This document shows, piece after piece, positions 46,020 to 57,700 of a DNA stretch of 64,000 bases. The position numbers and the translations under genes were made by a program. Source of the DNA: Macrotis lagotis (Eukaryota; Chordata; Mammalia; Peramelemorphia; Peramelidae). Location: the NCBI RefSeq assembly GCF_037893015.1, contig NC_133666.1, positions 624,601,852-624,665,851 on the forward strand. The letters run 5' to 3'. How positions within the stretch are numbered: position 1 is the first letter of the stretch; every line of letters starts with the position of its first letter. The notes beneath the pieces were generated by a model. It ran no database searches. It was not told where the DNA came from and saw nothing but the letters and a program-made list of their open reading frames with translations.

Positions 46020-48660
46020 ACCCTCCTTCCTCTTTTCTCTCAGCAAAGGACCCTTCTTCATCACATTTCAAATCCCTTCTTTATCACATCCCCTTCTCAT
46101 TCTCATCTCCTTGTCTCTTGTGCAGATGAAAATATGGCTCTTTAAAGACAATCACTCCTCTTCTCTGGATTTCATTCCCCGCTATTTCTGGTAGGAACTA
46201 GCTTATCACTTCCAGTCTTTCACTCATTTTCAAACTCTCCTAATGCACTGGTTTCTACCCTTATTTACCCTAAACTTCTCACTTCAAACATGTCCAGGTC
46301 TCTCCTAACCTTTAAAAAACTTTTACTTGCCTCTACCATCCAATCAAGCTAATATATCTTTTTTCCCTTTCATAGTCAAACACCCTTAGTAAGCTTATCA
46401 GTTGCTATAGGCTCAAAAAAATGTAGTTAATCTACCTATATCCAGGCCTTCATCTCTCTCCTAGACTCCAGTTAAAACATCACCATTTGTCTTTAAATAT
46501 CACCAGTTGCCTGCAAGAAACTTCCAACTGGCTGTCCCATCAGCTATTTCAACCCAACATATACAAAATGGAATTTATTATGTCTCCCCTAAAACCCATT
46601 CCTTTTCCAATTATCTTTACTTCCATTAACTTTATCACTATCTAGGTTTGTAACCTTGAAGTGATATTTGAAGCTCATCTCCCTCCATTTCCAGTTGCCA
46701 AATCTTATTCATTCTACCTCCTCAATAACTGTCTTCTTCTTGCCACTGATCTAGCCTCTTCCCTGGTTCAGGTCCTAATTACCTCCCTTCTAGACTATGG
46801 TAATAACTTCTAAACTAGTCTTCCTGCTTCCAGTCTCATTATTCTTCAATCTATTCTGCATAAACCAAAATGGATATTCCTAAAACACAGGCAATGGGTT
46901 TTGAGCAGAGGAATGACATGCTTAGAGGTGTACATGAGGAAAATTAATCAGGCAGCAGCACAAAGGATGAGTTAGAAAGAGAAGTTAGCTATAAGATCAC
47001 ATAAGAAGGGACTGCAATAGTCTAGGAGAAAAATGAAAGGCAGTGGAAATAGAAAGTAGATGCATATGTGAGATTTATTGTAGCAATAGAAGTATATAAT
47101 TCCTTGGTGGAAGATTTCCAAAAATTCACAAAAAACAAAATAAGAAAGAAGCCAGTAATAAAATATATTGTCTTAGATATTAAAATATGCTTCAAGAAGA
47201 AATAATAATAAGCAAAGTAAACTAACAAAAGGAGGCACATTTGAGTCTACAGATATTGAGACTTCATGAGTTGGGACCCATGACTGGAATATAGTTCTGG
47301 AAGGATAATATCTTATTCAAAGGAAGAAGATATAAAAAGAGGGTAGAGACAGAACTGCTTTGACTACTAACAGACATATTTTCATGTAGAGAAATCAATT
47401 GGGTAATCAGCAATAGAGGCAGAAAAAATAAGGAAATTTATTATCAAAGAAATTATAACTACAGATCATCTGAAAAGGCAGAGAAAAAAGTTGTTTTGCA
47501 AACAATTCATAGGCCTAGCAAGAAGAGGTACATGGTTTAGTAGTAATGTGGACTTAAATTATGCAGACACAGAACTACTCATTTGTTGGTCTGCTTTAAT
47601 GATAATTTCATCCTTCTAAAGGTGAAAGAAATGGCTTTTAACAACATACAAATAATGAGAATCTTCCCTTTGGTAGAAAAGTCAAGAATAGTATGATATC
47701 TAGACTCTGACAAAAATTTTAGATTGTGAAGAGCAGGATACAAGGAAAGGATCCAAGGCAAATACAGGCAATTAATCAACAAACATTTATTAAATGATTA
47801 CTAAACGATAAACACTGAGTGAGGTGTTGGGGAAAAAAAGAGGAAAAACAAATAAAATAGTTCATTACATCTCTTAACTGCCTATTAGACATGTTGAACT
47901 GGATATTCCATAGATATCTTCAAAACTAAACTCATTTTCCCATTATTGGGTACCATACTATACTCCCAGTCATCAGGCATGGGTGTCAAATCCTCACTCT
48001 CATCACCCATAGTAGGCAGTTGATAAAAAGGCAGAATCAAAGGATTTGACATCTCTTAAATAAAACCCATTCTCTTCTCTCACAATGCCATTAACCATCT
48101 AGACTACAGCCATCAAGTTGGTTTGCCTACTTCAAGTCTCTCCCTATTCTACTCCATTCTCCAATCAGCTATAAAAGTGATCTTCCTAAAGCTCAGTCTG
48201 ACTATGTCACTCCTCTATTCAATAAGCAACAATGGCTCCCATTATTTCCAGGATCAAATATAAAATGATCCATTTAATTTTTAAAGCTTTTTCTAATTCA
48301 TAATCCACTAACTCTGGAATTCAGTGACACTGGCCTTGGTTTCCTGGAAAAAAGACAATTATCTTCCAAATCTGATTATTTTCCACTGGTCATTTCCTAT
48401 TCCTGGAAAACCCTCCTCATCTCTACCTTCTGGCTTCCCTGACATCCTCCAAGTCCCAGTTAAAATCCCATATTCAACAGGAAGGCTTCTACAGGAAGCC
48501 TTTCCCAATTCCCCTTATGCTAGTGCCTACTTCCTCTTTCTTGATTATTTTCAATTTATTCTACACACATCTTGTTTCCACATAGATGTTTTCATATTGT
48601 CATCCTTTTTATACTGTGAGCTCCTTATTTTTTCCCTTACTTTATATCCTTAGCTCTTTA
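46020..48660 (+). repeat. L2-type LINE remnants and ancient 3' unit
   Basis: Pyrimidine-rich L2-like sequence on +, with the LINE-derived unit on the opposite strand around 46890-47850 and L2-like 3' sequence at 48050-48660 (TCTCACAATGCCATTAACCA ... CTGTGAGCTCCTTATTTTTT). No intact ORF. Confidence 0.5.
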
Positions 48661-48689
48661 GACATAAGTGTTTGTTTCTTGTCACCACT

Positions 48690-49159
48690 ATGCCACCCAG
48701 TTTGATCCTAATGAAATTAGTTATGGTTTTGAGTACATGGGGATAAAGTTCGTGCAACACCTGCTCTGGCCCCTCCAAATGGGCTCCTGGGTTTGTGATG
48801 ATTGCAAATCATCCAAGCCAGAAAGGTTAGTGATATCACCACGGCAACTGGTGACTAAAAAAGGCTACGGATCACAGTGAAACTCATCACTGAGAACAGA
48901 TAAGCTCAGAATGAGGTTGAACCTTCTGCCTTAGCCTCAATCATCAAAGCTTTGAAAGAATTTTTCCAGAACAGAAAGAAGCAAAAAATATTAAAGACTG
49001 GAAATATCAGCTGTGATGATTTTATCAACATTGTTCAACACACGAGGCATTGATCCCTGGCAAAAAACACTTCTCTGGAACCATTAAAGAGACCTGGGGA
49101 CTGCTTAGTATGTGGGCTACAACATCAATAGCAGTGCTATAGAATGTTCATCTATTTAA
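48690..49159 (+). pseudogene. RPL12: RPL12 processed pseudogene
   Basis: An intronless, decayed copy of the ribosomal protein L12 coding sequence. It starts ATGCCACCCAGTTTGATCCT (parent MPPKFDPNEI). Further matches to the parent coding sequence: a CCCCTCCAAATGGGCTCCTG stretch (the IGPLG region), GTGAAACTCATCACTGAGAA (VKLTIQN), ATCATCAAAGCTTTGAAAGA (IIKALKE), TCTCTGGAACCATTAAAGAG (LSGTIKE), and a final TAA at 49157-49159 in place of the parental stop. Several frameshifts and premature stops are present. An A-rich stretch follows near 49195-49225, consistent with a retrocopied poly(A) tail. Plus strand, antisense to PBX4, inside its long intron. Function is not expected. Confidence 0.9.
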
Positions 49160-49239
49160 AGAGTCACAAAGGAGACAACTATAATAAATGAACATTTGAC
49201 AAAAAAGAAAAGAAAAAGGAAAAAATGACCCAGAAAATA

Positions 49240-50060
49240 TAAGACTGAGTCAGGATGTGAAGAGCTTTAAATGGTTAATTGAAAAGGTTATAGCTGATTC
49301 TAGTGATTTTAAAAAAAAAAAGTTATCAAAAGGGAGAAGAGTTGCTATAGTCAAATCTATTCTTTAGGGAAAATATTTGAGCAATTTTGATTAGGACAGG
49401 CTGAATTGGAGAGACTGAGAGCAGAAGGACCAATTATGAGCAATTAATTACAATATTCTATATGAGAGGTGATGAGGTCCTGAATCATTGTGGGAGCTGT
49501 ATGAGAAGAGAAGTATATACATGTAAGAGATTTTGTGGAGGTAAAATATGTTGAAATTTTGTGACTGCCTTAATGAGAAAAAGCAAGAAGCTGAAATTAA
49601 CTCAAAGATGGTGGACCTAGTTAACTGGAAGGAGGTGGTGTCCTGGGAAGAAACAAGAAAGGAAGTAGGAGAGATATTGAGTTCTGTTTTGGACATTAAG
49701 ATGAAGACACTCAGCTCAAAATTTCCAAAAAGTAGGTAGTGATACAGAACTGATGGATGAGAGACTAAGGCTGAATAAATACATAGGTTTGGGTTCTATT
49801 TATACAAGGGGTTGATGAAATTACCAAGTAAGGCACTATATGGAGATGAGTGAAAACAAGGCAGAGTCCTGGGGAACCACCTTCAATTTGAGGGCATGAC
49901 ATAGAAGATGATGCAGGGAAGGACCTCAGAAGGAAAGGAGAGAGACAAGTAGGATGATCTTACAAAATCTAAAATTCTATAGGAGAGTTAGGTCAGGAAG
50001 AATGCTAAACTCAAGAATTAAAATGTGATGATGCAAGAAGGAAACAACTCTAAGGAGGAA
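49240..50060 (+). repeat. Ancient L2/L3-type noncoding unit
   Basis: AAGAGCTTTAAATGGTTAAT, GAGAGGTGATGAGGTCCTGA and TCCTGGGGAACCACCTTCAA resemble the LINE-derived unit seen at 17.3 and 41.7 kb. Confidence 0.4.
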
Positions 50061-50250
50061 AAAAAGTGGTAATTGACTAAAGAACCGATGAAGGCAAATT
50101 TTATTTATTTTTAAAGCAAAGACCTCTTAATTCCTTTAAATTACAAAGTCTTCCCCTTCCTTTTCTCCCTCCCTATCCAAAAAGAAAAACAAAGCTTATA
50201 ACCAATGTGTAATAGTCATGTAAGTAAAACTTGTCCATATTAACCATTAC

Positions 50251-50252
<2 letters not shown>

Positions 50253-50289
<37 letters not shown>
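50253..50289 (+). repeat. (AC)n microsatellite
   Basis: About 18 AC units followed by an AAAG-rich tail. Confidence 0.95.
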
Positions 50290-50291
<2 letters not shown>

Positions 50292-50419
50292 GAAAGAAAG
50301 AAACGAAACAAAGAAAAAAACAAGCTACAATCTGCACTGAGTTTATCATTTCTTTATCTGGAGGTGGATAGTATATCGGCAACTTTTAAAAAGACCTATT
50401 CAGAAGATCAAAGGACAAG

Positions 50420-50728
50420 TGATGATGATGTTTGTCCTTTGTTTTCAGAGAAGGCCATGACATCAGAGAGGTGATGCCATGACAAACAAACTGGATCTGA
50501 GTGAAGGGTGCTGTGCTAAGTCACCAGTCTCTTTCTCCTTGAGTTATCTGGGTCCAGTGGCCAGATATGAATCAGGATGAGTAGAATATCCCTGGATAAG
50601 GGACTATCAAAGTTAAGTGACCTGCCCAAGATCACAAAACTAGTTCAGTGTCTGACACTGGATTCAAACTCAGGTCCTCTTGACTCCTTGGTCTATGCTC
50701 TATCCACTACACCATCTAGCTGCCCTAC
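50420..50728. repeat. RTE-derived composite SINE
   Basis: An RTE-3'-end-like part (GTTTGTCCTTTGTTTTCAGA ... ATCTGGGTCCAGTGGCCAGA) joined to a minus-strand tRNA-type end (CCACTACACCATCTAGCTGC). The same joint occurs at 31925, suggesting one family. Confidence 0.6.
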
Positions 50729-50762
50729 AAATAACCAAAATAACCTGAAAGAAGAGTGTGAG

Positions 50763-50918
50763 GGGGGTGGCTAGGTGGTGCAGTGGATAAAGCACCCGCC
50801 CTGGAGTCAGGAGTACCTGGGTTCAAATCTGGTCTCAGACACTTAATAATTACCTAGCCATATGGCCTTGGGCAAGCCACTTAACCCCACTGCCTTGCAA
50901 AAACCTAAAAAAAAGAAG
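50763..50918 (+). mobile_element. WSINE1-like SINE
   Basis: Full-length + strand copy. The flanks AAGAAGAGTGTGAGG and AAGAAGAGGGTGAGG look like a one-mismatch target-site duplication. Confidence 0.92.
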
Positions 50919-51823
50919 AAGAGGGTGAGGAACACTAAATGTTCAAAATGAGGTGAGGCTGACAAAGAATGCCAAGGACCAAGGTTTTGGTTTGTTTTGT
51001 GCTACAAGGAGGAAAAGAAAAGAGGTGGGATAATAACAGACAGCAAAGCTATTCAAAACTTACTTCACTTGTTTTTTCTTCTGAGAATCATCATCTTTGG
51101 CCTTGTAAAAGATTGGAAAAAAAAGAGGACTAAAGGGATGATGAATGATCAATGTGCACGTAAGTATTGGGGATACAAATGTAGGCAGTTCCTGCCTTCA
51201 AAGAATTTAAAAGGAGAAAGACTACACATAGGGAATTAGATGGGAGGGTAAGGTGGATTCAAGTGCAGCAACCAGATTTGGAAATGGTCCCAAAATGTAA
51301 AGGCTTGGTTCCCAGAAGAAACCAAACATCAACAAGGCAATATGAAAACAACACCTAACCGCACTCGGTAAAATTCAAGCTATTAGGCTGAGACAAATTT
51401 TATTTCAATCTTTTCAGAAGTGACTGATGTGACTGCTGTGCCACTGTGAGGATTCTCTGAAAAATCATGCAAAACAGATGAAAAGGAGAGGAGAAAGAGA
51501 ACAGAATTGAATAAGGAAAAATATTGGCCCAATTTTCAAAATAGGGAAGAATGAGGTTTGCAAGCTATAAAGCAAGGAATCTGCCTTAAAGGCAAAACTT
51601 TGGAACATAAGAGTACGCTTAATGAACATCTAGAAAAGCAAGTGTATTGATCACTAGAAATCATGTTTCATCAAGAACAGGTCATGTCAGATTAGCCTTA
51701 TTTCCTTTCATGACAGTTACTAGCCTGATAGATGGGGAATACTTTAGATAGTTTTCCCAGGAATGAACAAATTTCACAAAGTCCCTCAGGTTATTCTGTG
51801 TAATTTGGACAAATGTAGATTAG

Positions 51824-52079
51824 CAATCTGTCAGTCTTTACTTTGTTTCATGTTGTACCTTGATCCAAATTGGGTGTGATGAGAGAGAAATCACATCCTT
51901 AAAGAAGAGACAAGAAGTCTATAAGATATGTTTTTTTTTTCTAAATTAAAGGGAATAGTCCTTGAACACATCTCCTTATCTGGATACAGATGACACTCTC
52001 CTTTGCAGACAGCCCAAAATTGTTCCCAATTGTTGCACTGATGGAATTGAGCGAGTCCTTCAAGGTTGACCACGGACAG
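51824..52079 (-). mobile_element. L1 3' fragment without poly(A), with 11-bp target-site duplication
   Basis: 256 bp of minus-strand L1 3' region flanked by perfect ATGTAGATTAG repeats (51813-51823 and 52080-52090). The usual 3'-terminal A-rich end is absent. Confidence 0.85.
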
Positions 52080-52585
52080 ATGTAGATTAGATGGTAGTAC
52101 ATTTAAGTAGATTTGATACTTGTTGAGTGACTGAATGGTTGGAGCAATCATTAACAGTTAGATTATCTTGGAAGGTGTCTAATACCATGGTTCTTTGTAT
52201 TGTTAAAATATCTTAAATCAATGATTTGAATGAAAGCATTAGATATCACACTTAGTAAATCTGCAAATGAAATAAAACTAGAATAGCTAACAAAGAACAG
52301 CAGGATTAAAAAGACTTCAAAAGCTTAAATACTGTAATGAATCTAATAAGATTAAATTTAATGTGATAAAATATGGTATTACAACTTGAACAATTCTTCA
52401 AAATTTAGTTTTACAAGATGCAGAAAGCATAACTAAGTATTAGCAGTTCATATGAAAAAGATGTGAAAGTTAGCAGACTCCAAGTCCAAAATGAGTCACC
52501 AGTGGGATTCAACAGTAAGGCAGTTAATACAATCTTTGATAATATCCTTAGGAGCCAATGTCCATGATTAAGAAGTGGAAAGGTC

Positions 52586-52742
52586 AGGGTGGCTAGGTGG
52601 TGCAGTGGATAAAGCACGGGCCTTGGAGTCAGGAGTACCTGGGTTCAAATCTGGTCTCAAACACTTAATAATTACCTAGCTGTGTGGCCTTGGGCAAGCC
52701 ACTTAACCCTGTTTGCCTTGCAAAAGCCTAAAAAAAAAAAAA
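52586..52742 (+). mobile_element. WSINE1-like SINE
   Basis: Full-length + strand copy, GGGTGGCTAGGTGGTGCAGT through TGCAAAAGCCTAAAAAAA. Confidence 0.93.
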
Positions 52743-53024
52743 TGGAAAAGGCCCACTTTACTATGCCGTAATCATAACAGAGAATATCGAGTCAATGAAA
52801 AACTGAAGTATGTTCAAATGAGGGCAATCAGGATAGTGGAGGGTTTCAGCTCCATGTTATATGAGGAAGACTTAAGATATCTGTCTTTAGTTATCTGAAG
52901 GACTATAATGTTTAAGAATAAACTTTCCCAAGAGAGCAGATCTAGAAGTAAACTACAAAGAGAGATTTAGGCTTGATAAGGACTTTTATTTTATTTATTC
53001 GTTCATTTATTTGCTCATTTATTA

Positions 53025-53166
53025 ATGGGTTTTTTTTTGACAAGGCAATGGGGTCAAGTGACTTGCCCAAGGTCACACAGCTGGGTAATTAGTGTCTGAG
53101 GTTTGAATTCAGGAACTCCTGACTCCAGAGCTGGTGCTCTATCTACTGTGCATACCTAGCTGGCCC
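53025..53166 (-). mobile_element. WSINE1/MAR-type SINE
   Basis: Minus-strand copy with GACAAGGCAATGGGGTCAAG, CACACAGCTGGGTAATTAGT and a degraded head. Confidence 0.85.
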
Positions 53167-53769
53167 TAAGGAAAGAATTTTTAACAGAGCTATCTGAAAA
53201 TGGAGTAAACTGACTTGGGAAAAATCCCTCTCACAAGAGATCTTCAAGCCAAGCCTGGATGACCACTCATCAGGTATATCTTTTAAAAATTCAATTTTAT
53301 TCTGTTTTCAGTCTGAATTCTCTCTTTCCCAACTCACCCTCACTCACCTATTGAGAAAGCACCAAAATTAGAATCCATTACATATACAAATAGTCATTAA
53401 TATGAGACTTTTCATGAGGTTCAAGTTGAATTAGAAGATCTCCGAGGTTCTTTCTGCTGTTGAGATTCTGAATGTGTAATAAGATATGGCAACTTACTAA
53501 CTTCTTTTTCCTTCCAAAAATAATACCCACATTTGGTATTCAGGTTACTAGTGGTACCTAATGAATTCAGGCAGAAAAGCATGTTTTTTTTTTTGGGGGG
53601 GGGAGCGAAAGACAATAAATTCCATTTAGGATATTCTAGGTTTGAGATGATGAGTGAGACATCTGAGAGGGATGGCAACAGTAAAATTGAAACTGCAAGT
53701 CCATAGTATGGGAATGGGAACAGGATTGAAGATAGAAATCTGGAAATTAAATGCATATATTCTAGAACA

Positions 53770-53930
53770 GAAAATGATTTCAAAATCATGCAGCCTAATC
53801 CCCTAATTTTAGAGATTAGCAAAATGAAATACAGAGAGAGTGACCTGCCCAACATCCTAGAAGTAGTAGGTAGCAGAACCAGGATTCGAATGCAGGTTTT
53901 CTGACTTAAAATATTTTTTCCCCCACTATA
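53770..53930 (-). repeat. MIR SINE
   Basis: Minus-strand MIR: TTTAGAGATTAGCAAAATGA, GTGACCTGCCCAACATCC and GAATGCAGGTTTTCTGAC. Confidence 0.55.
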
Positions 53931-53934
53931 TTAC

Positions 53935-55330
53935 TGTCAACTCCACATACAATTATACTTAAGTGATATCAGGCTTGCCTTTTTACCAGATATTTCACAT
54001 TTTCTTCAAGTTTTTCAATCTTTTCACATTGTTCTACCACTTCTTGCTGTCATTTGATCTATACTTCTTTTCATTGACTCTATTTCTTCACTGATGTCTA
54101 CCACTTTTTAAAATTTATTTTTATTAAAGATATTGAGTTTTACAATTCCCCCCCCCACGGAAAGCAATCTGTCAGTCTTTACTTTGTTTCCCTGTCATAC
54201 CTTGATCCAAGTTTACCACTTTCTCTTTTAAGTTATTTATTGAACTTCCAATTCTTTCCTCTAGTTCTTTTATTTCATTCTTTATATCTTGCTTCATTTC
54301 TTCTAGGAATTCTCGAAGTCCTTGTGGAAAATCCATCTCTTCCTTTATTGTAGAATTGCTTCCTTTTTCTGGGAAACCTTTAGGTTTAATACTGGTTGTT
54401 GTTTTCATCTTTGATGTCTCTGTTTCTACAGATTTAATTTCTGAATTGAGGTTTTGTGTTAGGGTCCTATTATGTCCCCTAATGTATTGCTTCTGGATGA
54501 ATTGACTAACCAAGAAGGGTCTTGCCTTTAATCCCTTGGGTTCTTGCACTGACTTCCACATCCTGTGATTGGACTGTTTGGATCTTTGAAGTTTATAGCT
54601 GAATACTATTGGCCTTCTTCCAGGTCTCAGAGTTCCTGAACCTGAGTTTCTTGGTGTGATATCTATGGGTTCCTATCACCACAGTATTCTTCTGATTACA
54701 AGATCATGGGTTTTTATAATGGAAAAAAAAAGGCCTGGATGATTTGGGGTGGGGGAGAGAAGAGGGTCAGTTCTCAGACAGGAGAAGTCACTGAAGTGCA
54801 ATTTCTCACTGGATTTCAATGTAGAGAGAGGCTTTTAGGGATTGTTGGAGCAGATATACAGGAGATAGCTGGTTGTCTTTGAATCTCAAAATCCAGAGAT
54901 AATCTTTAATTCTAGTAACTTCTTCAAAATGTTGGAGGAATTCTTGTCCAAATATGAGCTGTCTTAGATGACTTCTTCGGAACTATGAGACTCTTTTAAC
55001 TACTCAAAAAGAGCAAGTCTGGTCGTTCCTCTTCTCTCTGGTATCAGAAGAATTCCTATTCCAAACTCAGTTTCCTCAAAAAAGTCAGGTCCAGTGATTT
55101 TTCAGACCAGAGGAAATCACAAGACTTAACAGAGTTAGAATTTACCTTTCTTCTTCAGTAGGCAAGTCACATCTCCAGTAAGGCTTTCCTTCACCTACTA
55201 GGGGCCTGCCTTTTTAAAGGACCACATATTCCTTTTCTTCAAATTACTCTGGCAAGCAAAATACAACTAGTTGCTCAAGTCTTCCTAAGTTGGGGGCTGT
55301 CTCTTATTAAGATCTACTAAATCACTTTCA
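53935..55330 (-). mobile_element. L1-type element, 5' UTR and ORF1 coiled-coil fragment
   Basis: Minus-strand LINE with an ORF1-like frame starting at 54561 (MWKSVQEPKGLK...). It continues through RGHNRTLTQNLNSEIKS and FPQGLREFLEEMKQDIKNEI into KELEERIGSSINNLKEKVV, a heptad-like coiled coil typical of L1 ORF1 proteins. The frame is then broken by a short L1 tail inserted at 54108-54213; coiled-coil-like sequence resumes at 54107-53935 (frame: EEIESMKRSIDQMTA). 54562-55330 is the presumed 5' UTR. No ORF2 is attached, so it is truncated or HAL1-like. Confidence 0.7.
54108..54213 (-). mobile_element. Short L1 3' tail nested in L1 ORF1, with target-site duplication
   Basis: 106 bp: L1 3' terminus with C-run and A-rich end (T-rich on +), bracketed by TACCACTTT at 54099-54107 and 54214-54222. 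A severely 5'-truncated L1 insertion. Confidence 0.9.
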
Positions 55331-55940
55331 TAGAAATCATAGACTTGTAGAATTGGAAGGGATTTCCATAACCCATTCAGTTCAACTTATATTTCAGTTT
55401 CCACCTAACATTTTTTTCAATCACAAATCTCATGTCTTCCTGTTTGCAGACTGGATTTTTATAGAAAAAGCACAAAACAGGGATTCTAGCTCTTGAAAAC
55501 CATACAATTTAATGGGAGAGATAAGATTTAACAAATGGAACAAGCAACCCTCTTTAAAAAATAAAAGTATACATAATTGAGCACTAAATTACCTAAAATG
55601 GACTATAAAAACTTAAGCTCTTTTCAGATAGTTTCCTCATTTGTAAAATGAATGGCCTGGACCCTAAAGGTTCTAGGACAATGATCCAAAGATAATAGTT
55701 CAGAAAAGGTTGTAGCCAAGTTGTATAAGATGGATTATAAAAAGGTAAAAAAGGAGCAATTATATCATAAAAACAGGGTGTGAAAGGAAGAAGGATTATA
55801 GAGGAAACAGATGAAGGTGGAGAGTGGTAATATCATAACCTTCCTCTCATTGGGTTAAAGAGGAAACAACATATACATCTGAAGGTTTAGAAGTCTTCTA
55901 AACTTCTAGAGAGGTGAGAAAACTGAGGGGATAGGGTGGG
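55331..55940. other. PBX4 intron, unassigned plus LINE-derived pieces
   Basis: Contains an L2-unit-like stretch (ATTCTAGCTCTTGAAAACCA ... TTTAATGGGAGAGATAAG). No coding evidence. Confidence 0.35.
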
Positions 55941-55950
55941 GAAGGGATTT

Positions 55951-56065
55951 GGCTTGCCCAAGGCTACACAGCTAGGTGATTATTAAGTGTCTGAGGCCAG
56001 ATTTGAACTCAGGTATTCCTGACTCCAGGGCCGGTGCTCTATCCACTTCACCACCTAGCTGTCCC
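55951..56065 (-). mobile_element. WSINE1-like SINE lacking its tail, 14-bp target-site duplication
   Basis: Minus-strand core and head (GGCTTGCCCAAGGCTACACA ... CACCTAGCTGTCCC) between direct repeats TGGGGAAGGGATTT at 55937-55950 and 56066-56079. The 3' tail (TTTGCCTTGCAAAAACC) is missing. Confidence 0.9.
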
Positions 56066-56349
56066 TGGGGAAGGGATTTTTAAGGGGATTAAAAACCATA
56101 AACAATTTCTACCATATTTTCTCCTGAGAGCCTTCCCACCAAGGCTTGGCTCACATTCAGAGCTAAAAAGGTCTTTGTAGAGTAGCTTTGAAACCTAGCA
56201 ATCATCTAACATAGCTCTGTAAGAAAGTAAATTTTGAGCTACAAACCCCAATTCACAATGGATCTTTTGGAATATAAGTTTTTAGCACTGCCTATATTTT
56301 TGGAGACAAAGATATGATAAATTAGTTTCTTAAAAGAGAACTTAGATAT

Positions 56350-56900
56350 ATTTTTGTTTTAAGTTTGCTGAAATTTCTCATTCATCAATATACTTATTTT
56401 AACAAACACTCATCAGTCAGGAAAATCATTGCCATAACACATGGCATTGTGCATTCTCCAACATAACACTCACTAAATGTTCATCAAAATGTAGAATAAT
56501 TATACTAAGTCAAATGAAATTCCCATCATTTCTAATTAATCGGTAATTAAAATACATAACCACCCAAGGTGCTGAAACCTCACTCAATATGCAAATTAAA
56601 TTCATTACAATATATTTACATATCATTAATTAAAAATCTGCAATTCTGTAATGAACTGTATGAGATTGCTGATGCCAAAATAAAAATGATATGTCATTTT
56701 GTTTAGGCTTGTTTTGCTCTCCAGATATTTTTGCACATGGCAACAGTGCTAAAGAAGGTAGTCTCAAAATTTGTAGAAAAGGCCATGTCAAAGTTTCAGG
56801 TCCTTCTTTACTTTTCAAAATAAGAATTCATAAATGTGTGAACAACTTAAATTTGTAGATTAAGTTAAGAATATTCCAATTTAACTAAAAGGCAACATAA
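56350..56900. other. Non-repeat AT-rich block with octamer and TAAT motifs (possible conserved noncoding element)
   Basis: No repeat recognised. Contains TAATTAATCGGTAATTAA near 56535-56552, a perfect octamer ATGCAAAT (56589-56596) and ATCATTAATTAA near 56622. Regulatory role is inference. Confidence 0.3.
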
Positions 56901-57059
56901 GAAAACTATGAAGAAATGTTTCCCATCAGAAGAATCAGAACCTTTGACCAGAACTCTTATTTTTTTCTACTATATCAAGGATGCCCAAGCTTATGTAGCC
57001 TAATATAAAAATCACAGGATTTTCCTGACTTTGGTTCTGCAAATAATTTGTCCAAATAA

Positions 57060-57230
57060 TTTGATAATCTGGAAAGAATCAGTGGACCTGAGTTAAAATT
57101 CTGCCCCTGATGCTTACTACCTGTGTGTTTGTGAGCAAGGTCACTTAATCTTGCCCTCACCTCAATTCCTCATCTGTAAAATGAGAGATTTGGCTCCATG
57201 ACTTCTGAGGTCACTTCAAGCTAAAGCTAT
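57060..57230 (+). repeat. MIR SINE
   Basis: A well-kept MIR profile: AGTGGACCTGAGTTAAAATT, GTGAGCAAGGTCACTTAATC, CCTCATCTGTAAAATGAGAG. Confidence 0.75.
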
Positions 57231-57700
57231 GACTGCTGACCTCTCACTCACAATCCTCTATCCTTCAATCTTTTACCTCTCCCCTTCTTTATATTAAGTC
57301 TAAATTGTCTTAGATTCCACCCAAAGTTACTAATCATGTTGTATAAAGCCAAGAACATCTTTAATCCTTCCTTCCATGAGAAAGATGTTAAATACAATGT
57401 GTGAAGAAGTCAGCATTCATATGCTTCCTTCTGAACACTATCTTTGTTAAAGATATGACTTGTTTGCCATAGGATACCTTTATCTCCTGCTTTCAGTACA
57501 CTAAAACTCTCCAATAACTATTTCTCATAATGAATAATCACTTAGCTTTGTGTCTTCTGAAATTTGTTATGTATATACTTCATTTCTTTATTTACTAGAA
57601 ATGTGATTTCGTCATTATAGGACACACGACAACTTTTTTCTACCAATTCAAATCAATGACCTTCTCTACAATGTTCAAGCTCTTAAAGAATTCCTTGGGG

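Larger units (their letters stand above)
51560..53290 (+). repeat. CR1/L3-type LINE remnant, multiply interrupted
   Basis: Plus-strand CR1-like sequence: TTTCATCAAGAACAGGTCAT ... CAGATTAGCC at 51660-51700, TGTTCAAATGAGGGCAATCA and GAGATTTAGGCTTGATAAGG further on. Hosts an L1 fragment (51824-52079) and SINEs at 52586 and 53025. Confidence 0.6.

Noticed and set aside
45852..46194. ORFs with LSLSLS and VCVCV runs
   Set aside because: Translation of the (TC)n(TG)n microsatellite.
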